A stretch of DNA of 64,000 bases from Hymenobacter cheonanensis (GTDB lineage Bacteria > Bacteroidota > Bacteroidia > Cytophagales > Hymenobacteraceae). Each line of letters begins with the position of its first letter. The first letter of the stretch is position 1. Positions 34,157 through 41,398 of this stretch are shown here, in pieces. The position numbers and the translations under genes are program-made. The notes below the pieces were generated by a model. The model did not search any database, had not been told where the DNA came from, and worked only from the letters and a program-made list of their open reading frames with translations. The DNA lies in contig NZ_JAUQSW010000011.1 in the NCBI RefSeq assembly GCF_030581075.1, forward strand, positions 148,003 through 212,002, given 5' to 3'.

Positions 34157-35389
34157 ATGACCAAAATCAAAGTAGCCAACCCCGTAGTAGAGCTCGATGG
34201 CGACGAAATGACGCGCATCATCTGGAAGTTTATCAAGGACAAGCTCATCACGCCTTACCTCGACCTCGATATCAAGTATTATGACCTCGGCATCGAGTAC
34301 CGCGACGAAACCAACGACCAGGTAACCATCGACTCGGCCAATGCTATTAAGCAGTACGGCGTGGGCATCAAGTGCGCCACCATCACCCCCGATGAGGAGC
34401 GCGTAGCGGAGTTTGGCCTGAAGCAGATGTGGAAGTCGCCCAACGGCACTATTCGTAACATATTGGATGGTACCGTGTTCCGCGAGCCTATTGTGATGAG
34501 CAACGTGCCGCGCCTCGTGCCCAACTGGACGGCCCCCATCTGCATTGGCCGCCACGCCTTCGGCGACCAGTACCGCGCCACCGACTTCGTAACCAAGGGC
34601 AAAGGCAAGCTCACCATCACCTTCACGCCCGAAGACGGCGGCGAGGTGCAGTCGTTTGAGGTGTTTAACTTCAAAAACGATGGTGTGGCCCTGGCCATGT
34701 ACAACACCGACGAGAGCATCCGGGGTTTTGCCCACGCCTGCTTCAACCAAGCCCTGATGAAGGGCTGGCCGCTGTACCTGAGCACTAAGAATACCATCCT
34801 GAAGAAGTACGACGGCCGCTTCAAGGACATCTTCCAGGAGATTTACGAGCAGGATTACCAGGACAAGTTCAAGGCCGCCGGCATCACCTACGAGCACCGC
34901 CTAATTGACGACATGGTGGCCTCGGCCCTGAAGTGGAACGGCAATTTTGTGTGGGCCTGCAAAAACTACGACGGCGACGTGCAGAGCGACACCGTGGCCC
35001 AAGGCTTCGGCTCGCTCGGCCTGATGACCTCGACGCTCGTGACGCCCGACGGCACCGTGATGGAGGCCGAAGCCGCCCACGGCACCGTGACGCGCCACTA
35101 CCGCGACCACCAGAAGGGCAAGCCCACCAGCACCAACCCCATCGCCAGCATCTTCGCCTGGACGCGCGGCCTGGAGTTTCGCGGCAAGCTCGACGGCAAC
35201 CAGGAGCTTATCGACTTCTGCCACAAGCTGGAGCAGGTGTGCATCGAAACCGTGGAAAGCGGCAAAATGACCAAGGACCTCGCCGTCTGCATCCACGGCA
35301 ACAAAGTGGAGCACGGCCGCGACTACCTCTACACCGAGGAGTTTCTGGAGGCGCTCGACGAGAACCTGAAGAAGAAGCTGGGCCAATAA
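34157..35389 (+). CDS. icd: NADP-dependent isocitrate dehydrogenase (eukaryote-like, homodimeric)
   Basis: 410 residues, the size and sequence of the IDH1/IDH2-like subfamily rather than E. coli Icd. Converts isocitrate to 2-oxoglutarate with NADPH formation in the citric acid cycle. Recognisable segments: VVELDGDEMTRIIW at the N-terminus, IRNILDGTVFREPI (substrate-binding Ser/Arg region SPNGTIRN), RHAFGDQYRATDF, the metal-binding DDMVASALKW, and EAAHGTVTRHYRDHQKGKPTSTNPIAS with the NADP-binding His/Arg/Lys. Single gene, with a terminator 21 nt after its stop. sdhCAB, also of the cycle, lies 2 kb away. Confidence 0.96.
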   Translation: MTKIKVANPVVELDGDEMTRIIWKFIKDKLITPYLDLDIKYYDLGIEYRDETNDQVTIDSANAIKQYGVGIKCATITPDEERVAEFGLKQMWKSPNGTIRNILDGTVFREPIVMSNVPRLVPNWTAPICIGRHAFGDQYRATDFVTKGKGKLTITFTPEDGGEVQSFEVFNFKNDGVALAMYNTDESIRGFAHACFNQALMKGWPLYLSTKNTILKKYDGRFKDIFQEIYEQDYQDKFKAAGITYEHRLIDDMVASALKWNGNFVWACKNYDGDVQSDTVAQGFGSLGLMTSTLVTPDGTVMEAEAAHGTVTRHYRDHQKGKPTSTNPIASIFAWTRGLEFRGKLDGNQELIDFCHKLEQVCIETVESGKMTKDLAVCIHGNKVEHGRDYLYTEEFLEALDENLKKKLGQ

Positions 35390-35410
35390 GCGGCTAGCCT
35401 CTTCGCACGC

Positions 35411-35445
35411 AAAAAGCCCCGGCAGCCCCGCTGCCGGGGCTTTTT
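35411..35445 (+). terminator. terminator after icd
   Basis: Perfect 15-bp stem AAAAAGCCCCGGCAG with its complement, 5-nt loop, five-T tract, 21 nt after the icd stop. Confidence 0.92.
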
Positions 35446-35515
35446 GGCTTTGGGTGAGTAAGAAAGGGCTAGCCCTAACGAAGCGGCTCCGGCCGCAGGC
35501 CGCTATTTTGCTTTT

Positions 35516-36772
35516 ATGAAGCCCGGTTTATTACACCTGTTCGCAGTAGGCTTGCTGTTGGTTGCTCCCTGGTTGGCGCCGGCCCAGCCCCGGCTGCCAC
35601 GCCGCCTGCTAGCCCCCGCCGACACGGTGGGCCTGGGGCGCGTGCTGGCGCGGCCCGAATTTTATCACCTGCAAATCAGCTTGGTGCGCGTGCGGCGCGA
35701 TGCGCAGGGGCTAGCCCACCTGGCGCGGCCGGTGCGCTACCGGGTGCGGCCCCGCGAATACTTTTACCCGGCCAGCGCCGTGAAGCTGGCGGCCGGCGTG
35801 CTGGCCCTCGAAAAGCTGGAGCGCCTGCAAGCCAGCACACCCGGCCTCAGCCCCGATTCGCCCTTGCGCACCGACTCAGCCTTTGCGGGCCAGACCCGCG
35901 CCGTGCACGATGCTACGGCCGCCAGCGGCCGGCCCAGCCTGGGGCACTACCTGCGCAAAATGCTGCTGGTGAGTGATAACGATGCCTATAACCGCTTGTA
36001 TGAGTTTGTGGGCCCGCAGGAATTGAGTGCCGGGTTGCGCCGGCTAGGCCTGCGCCACGCCCGCCTCGTGCACCGCCTCAGCGTGGGCGATGGGGTGCCC
36101 GGCTGGCGCCATACCAATCCCATCCGGTTCTTCGCCGATACGGCCGAAACGCAGCTGCTGCTGGCCCAGCCGGCCGCAGCGTGGCGCGCGCCCCTGCCCC
36201 CAGCGCGGGTGCGGCCGGCTAGCCTGCATGTCGGCCAGGCGTATGTGAATGCCCAAGGGCAGCAGCTAGCCCAGCCGCTCGACCTGAGCCAGAAAAATGT
36301 GTTCAGCCTGTCCGATTTACAACAGCTGTTGCAAGCCGTAGTGCTGCCCGAAACTGTGCCCGCCCGGCAACGCCCGCACCTCACAGCGGCTAGCCTGGCT
36401 CGTGTGCGCGAAGCACTGAGCCAGCTGCCGCCCCAGAGCCGCTCACCGTACTACGATTCGCTCGCTTACCCAAGCACCTACGCCAAATACCTGCTCGGTG
36501 GTGGGGGAGAAGCACGCCTGCCGCCCGGTGTGCGGGTGTATAATAAAATCGGCCAGGCCTACGGCTTTCTCATCGACAACGCCTACGTAGTAGATGCCGC
36601 CCACGGGGTTGAATTTCTGCTGGCCGCCGTGCTCTACGTCAACGCCGATGGCGTGCTCAACGACGATAAGTACGACTACGACACGGTAGGCCTGCCCTTT
36701 CTGCGCGAGCTGGGGCGGCACGTGTATGAGGCCGAAGTGCGCCACCAAGCTACCCGCCGCACTATGAATTAG
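35516..36772 (+). CDS. secreted serine hydrolase, class A beta-lactamase-like fold
   Basis: 418 residues with a signal peptide (MKPGLLHLFAVGLLLVAPWLAPAQ). The active-site motifs of the penicillin-binding/beta-lactamase fold are visible: S87-A-V-K90 (YPASAVKLAA), S153-D-N155 (LLVSDNDAYN) and a K-I-G in VYNKIGQAYG, replacing the usual K-T/S-G. No clear omega-loop E-x-x-L-N, so it is probably not an efficient beta-lactamase. It could be a peptidase or carboxypeptidase of the periplasm. Longer than true class A enzymes (about 290), mainly by inserts between motifs. It overlaps the convergent NAD(P)-binding gene by 11 bp at the 3-prime ends. Confidence 0.8.
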   Translation: MKPGLLHLFAVGLLLVAPWLAPAQPRLPRRLLAPADTVGLGRVLARPEFYHLQISLVRVRRDAQGLAHLARPVRYRVRPREYFYPASAVKLAAGVLALEKLERLQASTPGLSPDSPLRTDSAFAGQTRAVHDATAASGRPSLGHYLRKMLLVSDNDAYNRLYEFVGPQELSAGLRRLGLRHARLVHRLSVGDGVPGWRHTNPIRFFADTAETQLLLAQPAAAWRAPLPPARVRPASLHVGQAYVNAQGQQLAQPLDLSQKNVFSLSDLQQLLQAVVLPETVPARQRPHLTAASLARVREALSQLPPQSRSPYYDSLAYPSTYAKYLLGGGGEARLPPGVRVYNKIGQAYGFLIDNAYVVDAAHGVEFLLAAVLYVNADGVLNDDKYDYDTVGLPFLRELGRHVYEAEVRHQATRRTMN

Positions 36773-37385
36773 TCACCGTAACGGCCTGGCCGAGATAGGT
36801 ATCGCTTTGCAGTTGGTCAACCATGAACTGCGCCAGGTCGGCGCGGGTGATTTTGTGGGCTTTGTCTTCGTCCGTTACCACGTGCGCCTGGCCCGTGGCG
36901 GGGCTGTCGGTGAGAAAAGGCGGGCGCACCAGTACGAAATCCAGGCCGCTAGCCTTCACCTCCGCTTCCATCGCTTCCTTATCGGGCACGGCGCCGCGCA
37001 GAAAAGTAGGCATCAACAAATGCTCGTAAAAAAAGCCTGCCTGCTCCTTGCTATCGCCCACCCCTAGCACCGAAATAGCTATCAGCCGGCGCACCCCGTG
37101 CCGATGCATGGCGTCTATAATCGCCTTGGCCGTATGCTGCTCTAAATCAGTAGCCAGGTACGGCGTTTTGCCACCAATGGCGTCAATAACGGCTTGCTGC
37201 CCGGCCACTGCTTTTTCAACAGTAGCTGCGTCGGTAGCATCGCCGGTTACTACCTGCACGCCGGCCGGAGCCTTATACGAGGCCGCATCGTGCACTAGTG
37301 CCGTGACCGAGTGGCCCGCCGCCAGCGCACGCTCGACTACCAATTGGCCCGACTTACCGCCGGCTCCTACAACGAGTATTTTCAT
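36762..37385 (-). CDS. NAD(P)-binding atypical SDR (NAD(P)H-binding domain) protein
   Basis: 207 residues. One Rossmann fold starting MKILVVGAGGKSGQLVVERAL (G-x-G-x-x-G variant GAGGKSG), with VQVVTGDATD, AVIDAIGG and RRLIAISVLGVG in the expected order of atypical SDRs (NmrA/BLVRB-like). The substrate is unknown; such proteins reduce quinones or flavins, or act as redox sensors. Its stop lies inside the end of the upstream convergent serine hydrolase gene. No operon partner. Confidence 0.85.
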   Translation of the reverse strand: MKILVVGAGGKSGQLVVERALAAGHSVTALVHDAASYKAPAGVQVVTGDATDAATVEKAVAGQQAVIDAIGGKTPYLATDLEQHTAKAIIDAMHRHGVRRLIAISVLGVGDSKEQAGFFYEHLLMPTFLRGAVPDKEAMEAEVKASGLDFVLVRPPFLTDSPATGQAHVVTDEDKAHKITRADLAQFMVDQLQSDTYLGQAVTVTNS

Positions 37386-37457
37386 GCTGCTCAGGTGCTT
37401 AAGAGAGTGTGCTCTTAGTTACGCACTCGGCCAGCGCAGGTTGGCCATTTAAACCAG

Positions 37458-37490
37458 AAAAGGTGCCCGGGCTAAACCCAGGCACCTTTT
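37458..37490 (-). terminator. terminator of sdhCAB
   Basis: Perfect 10-bp outer stem AAAAGGTGCC/GGCACCTTTT (37458-37467, 37481-37490) with extra C-G pairing inside; 24 nt after the sdhB stop on the minus strand, ending in TTTT. Confidence 0.8.
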
Positions 37491-37513
37491 CGACAGCGTA
37501 GAAACTACCTGGC

Positions 37514-38299
37514 CTACGCCAGATTATTCGAGGTCGCCTTGGCCGTCAGGAACTCACGGTTCAGGATGGCGATGTTCTCCAGCGAAATGCCCACCGGGCA
37601 TTCGGCGGCGCACGAGCCGATGTTCGAGCAGGCGCCAAAGCCCTCGATGTCCATCTGGGCCACCATGTTTTCCACGCGGGTCTTGGCTTCTACCTGGCCC
37701 TGGGGCAGCAGGGCTAGCTGCGATACCTTGGCCGACACGAAGAGCATAGCCGAAGCATTTTTGCAGGCCGCCACGCAGGCGCCGCAGCCAATGCAGGTGG
37801 CTGCCTCAAACGCCCGGTCCGAAATTTCTTTCGGAATCGGAATCTCGTTGCCGTCGGGCGCGCCGCCGGTATTCACGCTCACGTAGCCGCCTGCCTGAAT
37901 GATGCGGTCGAAGGCCGAGCGGTCGACGCTCAAATCCTTGTTAACCGGGAAGGCGTTGGCGCGCCAGGGCTCAATAGTAATGGTATCGCCATCCGAGAAC
38001 TTGCGCATGTGCAGCTGGCACGTGGTAGTGCCCTTCTCGGGGCCGTGCGAGCGGCCATTGATAAACAGGTCGCACGAGCCGCAGATGCCCTCGCGGCAGT
38101 CGTGGTCGAAGGCTACCGGGTCCTGGCCCTTGTGGAGCAGGTCCTCGTTAAGCACGTCGAGCATTTCCAGAAACGACATATCGGGCGAGATGTCCTTCAC
38201 CTGATAGTCAACAATGCTGCCTTCGGTCTGGCGGTTGGGCTGACGCCAAACTTTCAGCGTCAGGTTCATGGGTTTAGCGTTGGGGTTACTTCCGGCCAT
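37514..38299 (-). CDS. sdhB: succinate dehydrogenase/fumarate reductase iron-sulfur subunit
   Basis: 261 residues from the ATG at 38299; MNLTLKVWRQ (38269) is an alternative start. Carries electrons from the flavoprotein to the membrane anchor. The [2Fe-2S] ligands are in CREGICGSCDLF and a later Cys; the [4Fe-4S] and [3Fe-4S] sites are CIGCGACVAACKN and CSNIGSCAAECPVGI. Last gene of sdhC-sdhA-sdhB. A palindromic repeat at 38313-38399 lies between sdhA and sdhB, so it is part of the operon mRNA. Confidence 0.96.
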   Translation of the reverse strand: MAGSNPNAKPMNLTLKVWRQPNRQTEGSIVDYQVKDISPDMSFLEMLDVLNEDLLHKGQDPVAFDHDCREGICGSCDLFINGRSHGPEKGTTTCQLHMRKFSDGDTITIEPWRANAFPVNKDLSVDRSAFDRIIQAGGYVSVNTGGAPDGNEIPIPKEISDRAFEAATCIGCGACVAACKNASAMLFVSAKVSQLALLPQGQVEAKTRVENMVAQMDIEGFGACSNIGSCAAECPVGISLENIAILNREFLTAKATSNNLA

Positions 38300-38312
38300 T
38301 ATAGTAAAACGT

Positions 38313-38399
38313 CATGCTGAACGCAGTGAAGCATCTCGCTCGCGTCGTTGTGATAGGTAGTTACTGCTGCCCGCGAGATGCTTCACTGCGTTCAGCATG
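38313..38399. repeat. palindromic intergenic repeat, family member 1 (inside sdhCAB)
   Basis: Perfect 27-bp arms (38313-38339 and 38373-38399) around a 33-nt centre. The arm CATGCTGAACGCAGTGAAGC then ATCTCGC is shared almost exactly with the repeat at 58973 and in a variant form with the one at 45312. It fills most of the gap between sdhA and sdhB and would form a stable hairpin in the mRNA. Confidence 0.9.
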
Positions 38400-38410
38400 C
38401 CAAGTAGTTA

Positions 38411-40345
38411 TTATTTGTAGCTCCGTTGCGTAAGCTTCACGTTTTCGAACACCAACTCTTCCTTGTTGAGGCGCTCGGGCTGGTTTTCGCCCATGTACTC
38501 CCAGGCGGCTACGTAGGCGTACTCGTCGTCGCGGCGCATGGCCTCGCCGTCCTCCGTAGCGTACTCCTCGCGGAAGTGACCACCGCAGCTTTCGTTGCGG
38601 TCCAGGGCGTCGTCTACCATCAATTCGCCAAGCTCGATAAAGTCGGCTACGCGGCCGGCTTTCTCCAGCGCCTGGTTCATTTCCTCACCCGAGCCCACCA
38701 CTTTTACATCCTGCCAGAACTCCTTGCGCAGCTTGGCGATTTCAGCCTTGGCGTACTTCAGGCCTTCGGCATTGCGGGCCATGCCGCAATACTCCCACAT
38801 GAGGTGGCCGAGCTTTTTGTGAAACTCGTCGGGCGTGCGGTTGCCCTTGATGCTGAGCAATTGCTCTACGCGAGCCTGCACGCCAGCCTTGGCTTCGGCA
38901 AAGGCCGGGTGGTCGGTAGTTACCGGCTTGGGCGGCGTAGCGGCCAGGTAATCGCCAATGGTATAGGGAATTACGAAGTAACCATCGGCCAGGCCCTGCA
39001 TAAGGGCCGACGCCCCCAGGCGGTTGGCGCCGTGGTCTGAGAAGTTGCACTCGCCCGTGGCGTAGAGGCCAGGCACGGTGGTTTGCAGGTTATAATCAAC
39101 CCACAGGCCGCCCATGGTGTAGTGCACCGCCGGGTAGATGCGCATGGGCATCTGGTAGGGGTTTTCGTCGGTAATCTTCTCGTACATCTCGAAAAGGTTG
39201 CCGTACTTCTGGCTTACCGCCTCGGCGCTGGTGCGCTTGATAACATCAGCGAAGTCGAGGTATACGGCTAGGCCCGACGAGCCCACGCCGCGGCCTTCGT
39301 CGCACATCTGCTTGGCGTTGCGCGAAGCCACGTCGCGCGGCACGAGGTTACCAAAAGCCGGGTACTTGCGCTCGAGGAAGTAGTCGCGGTCGTCTTCCTG
39401 GATATCTTGCGGCTTCAGCTCGCCTTTACGCACGCGCTCGGCCAGGGCCACCGTTTTGGGTACCCACACGCGGCCATCGTTGCGCAGCGACTCCGACATC
39501 AGCGTCAGCTTCGACTGGTAGTCGCCCGACACCGGGATGCAGGTAGGGTGAATCTGGGTGAAGCAGGGGTTAGCAAAATAAGCCCCCTTTTTGTGCGCCC
39601 GCCACGCGGCCGTGGCGTTGCAGTACATGGCGTTCGTGCTCAGGTAGAACACGTTGCCGTAGCCGCCGGTGGCTAGCACTACCGCGTGGGCGGCGTGCGT
39701 CTGCACCTCACCCGTCACGAGGTTGCGGGTGATAATGCCGCGGGCCTGGCCGTCGACTACTACCACGTCGAGCATTTCCGAGCGGGTGTACATCTTCACC
39801 TTGCCGTAGGCAATCTGGCGGCTCAGGGCCGAGTAGGCACCTAGCAGCAGCTGCTGCCCGGTCTGGCCGCGGGCGTAGAACGTGCGGCTTACCTGCGCGC
39901 CGCCAAACGAGCGGTTGGCCAGCAGCCCGCCGTACTCGCGGGCAAACGGCACGCCCTGCGCCACGCACTGGTCGATGATATTAACCGATACCTGGGCTAG
40001 CCGGTACACGTTGGCTTCGCGGGCGCGGTAGTCGCCACCCTTGATAGTGTCGTAAAACAGGCGGAACACCGAGTCGCCGTCGTTCTGGTAGTTCTTGGCA
40101 GCGTTGATGCCACCCTGCGCCGCGATGGAGTGCGCGCGGCGCGGCGAGTCGTGGTAGGTGAAGGCTTTCACGTTGTAGCCCAGCTCGGCCAGCGAGGCGG
40201 CAGCGGCGGCGCCCGCTAGGCCGGTGCCCACCACAATCACGTCGTACTTCCGCTTGTTGGCGGGGTTCACGAGCTTGACGTTGAACTTATGCTTGTCCCA
40301 TTTCTCGGCCAGGGGGCCTTCAGGGGCTTTGGAATTCAGTACCAT
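38411..40345 (-). CDS. sdhA: succinate dehydrogenase/fumarate reductase flavoprotein subunit
   Basis: 644 residues, typical of the Bacteroidota/epsilon type. Oxidises succinate (or reduces fumarate) at a covalently bound FAD. Dinucleotide fold VIVVGTGLAGAAAAASL, flavinylation region with His in RRAHSIAAQGGINAA, substrate motif HPTCIPVSGDY, catalytic Arg region and C-terminal GECNFSDHGANRLGASALMQGLADG. Second gene in the operon, 30 nt after sdhC. Confidence 0.97.
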   Translation of the reverse strand: MVLNSKAPEGPLAEKWDKHKFNVKLVNPANKRKYDVIVVGTGLAGAAAAASLAELGYNVKAFTYHDSPRRAHSIAAQGGINAAKNYQNDGDSVFRLFYDTIKGGDYRAREANVYRLAQVSVNIIDQCVAQGVPFAREYGGLLANRSFGGAQVSRTFYARGQTGQQLLLGAYSALSRQIAYGKVKMYTRSEMLDVVVVDGQARGIITRNLVTGEVQTHAAHAVVLATGGYGNVFYLSTNAMYCNATAAWRAHKKGAYFANPCFTQIHPTCIPVSGDYQSKLTLMSESLRNDGRVWVPKTVALAERVRKGELKPQDIQEDDRDYFLERKYPAFGNLVPRDVASRNAKQMCDEGRGVGSSGLAVYLDFADVIKRTSAEAVSQKYGNLFEMYEKITDENPYQMPMRIYPAVHYTMGGLWVDYNLQTTVPGLYATGECNFSDHGANRLGASALMQGLADGYFVIPYTIGDYLAATPPKPVTTDHPAFAEAKAGVQARVEQLLSIKGNRTPDEFHKKLGHLMWEYCGMARNAEGLKYAKAEIAKLRKEFWQDVKVVGSGEEMNQALEKAGRVADFIELGELMVDDALDRNESCGGHFREEYATEDGEAMRRDDEYAYVAAWEYMGENQPERLNKEELVFENVKLTQRSYK

Positions 40346-40375
40346 AGAGAAGAGCTAAACTGCCAGAAAACGGAC

Positions 40376-41113
40376 TTAGTTAAACGCCAGCGTGAGCTGG
40401 TGCAGCACGGCCGGTGCGTGGCTCAACAGCGCCCCTTTCTCGTTGGTAAACAAGAGGAAGTAGAGCGGCATCGAAGCAAAGCCAGCCGATACAATGACAG
40501 CAAAGGCATAGCCAAAGTTCTTGATAATCGGCATGTATTTGCGGTGGTTCAGGCCCAGGGTCTGGAAGCCCGAGCGGAAGCCGTGCCACAGGTGGTAGCC
40601 CAGGCTAGCCTGCGCGGCCACGTACAGCAGCACATACCACCACTGATGGAAAGACGACACCACCAATTTGTACAAATCGTCGTTGTGGTTGATGTCCGGG
40701 TCGAGGGTGCCGAAGCGGGCGCGCCAGAAGAAATTGTACAGGTGCACAATCAGAAACACGAGAATAATAGAACCTAGAATACCCATGTTGCGCGAGGTCC
40801 ATTCCGAATTTTGCTTGGCTTCCCACTGCGCGTAGCCGTGCGAGCGGGCGCCTTTGTTGCGGATGGTCAGCATCAAGGCCTCGTAGATGTGAAAGCCGAA
40901 GCCCAGCACCAGCCCCCACTCGATGGTGCGAATGACCGGGTTGGTGCCCATGAAGTGCGAGTAGGTATTAAACGCCACCCCGTCGTCGTGTTTGAAAAGC
41001 TGGAGGTTGCCAATCAGGTGCACCACCAGGAACGTGCAGAGAAACAGGCCCGTAAGGGACATGATAATCTTGCGCCCGATGCTGCTGCTAAAGGTTTTTG
41101 TAAACCAGTTCAT
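40376..41113 (-). CDS. sdhC: succinate dehydrogenase cytochrome b subunit (single-anchor type)
   Basis: 245 residues with five membrane helices and candidate haem-ligand His residues in VVHLIGN, GFGFHIYEAL, LIVHLYNF and GYHLWHGF. This is the type B anchor with one subunit and two haems that links succinate oxidation to menaquinone; hence no sdhD follows. Begins the operon; a good promoter box lies 38 nt upstream. Confidence 0.95.
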   Translation of the reverse strand: MNWFTKTFSSSIGRKIIMSLTGLFLCTFLVVHLIGNLQLFKHDDGVAFNTYSHFMGTNPVIRTIEWGLVLGFGFHIYEALMLTIRNKGARSHGYAQWEAKQNSEWTSRNMGILGSIILVFLIVHLYNFFWRARFGTLDPDINHNDDLYKLVVSSFHQWWYVLLYVAAQASLGYHLWHGFRSGFQTLGLNHRKYMPIIKNFGYAFAVIVSAGFASMPLYFLLFTNEKGALLSHAPAVLHQLTLAFN

Positions 41114-41150
41114 AGAGATTTCAGCCGAAAAAATGACCTTTTGTACTGCC

Positions 41151-41158
41151 CAAAGGTA
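41151..41158 (-). promoter_or_regulatory. -7 promoter box (TACCTTTG) for sdhCAB
   Basis: Exact TAnnTTTG on the minus strand, 38 nt before the sdhC ATG. A CTTG lies 21 nt further upstream, close to the position of the TTTG -33 element of Bacteroidota promoters. Confidence 0.65.
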
Positions 41159-41398
41159 GGGCCGCCGCCGGCCTTAGCCCAAGGTACCCCCGTAACATAG
41201 GCGTTATTTAGAAGGATTAAACACTAGGCCCGGGAAGCACGCTCCGCGGCGTGAATCAATCGGCCGCGAGTTCCGTTAGCCCAATTGCTACGTACTTTAG
41301 GACAACCAACCGCCCGCGCAAAAGGTTGGCTAGGGAGTATGGTTCGGCGCGAGGTCCAATTTTCAGGGTAGTAGGCTGTTTTTCAACACAGGTAGATT

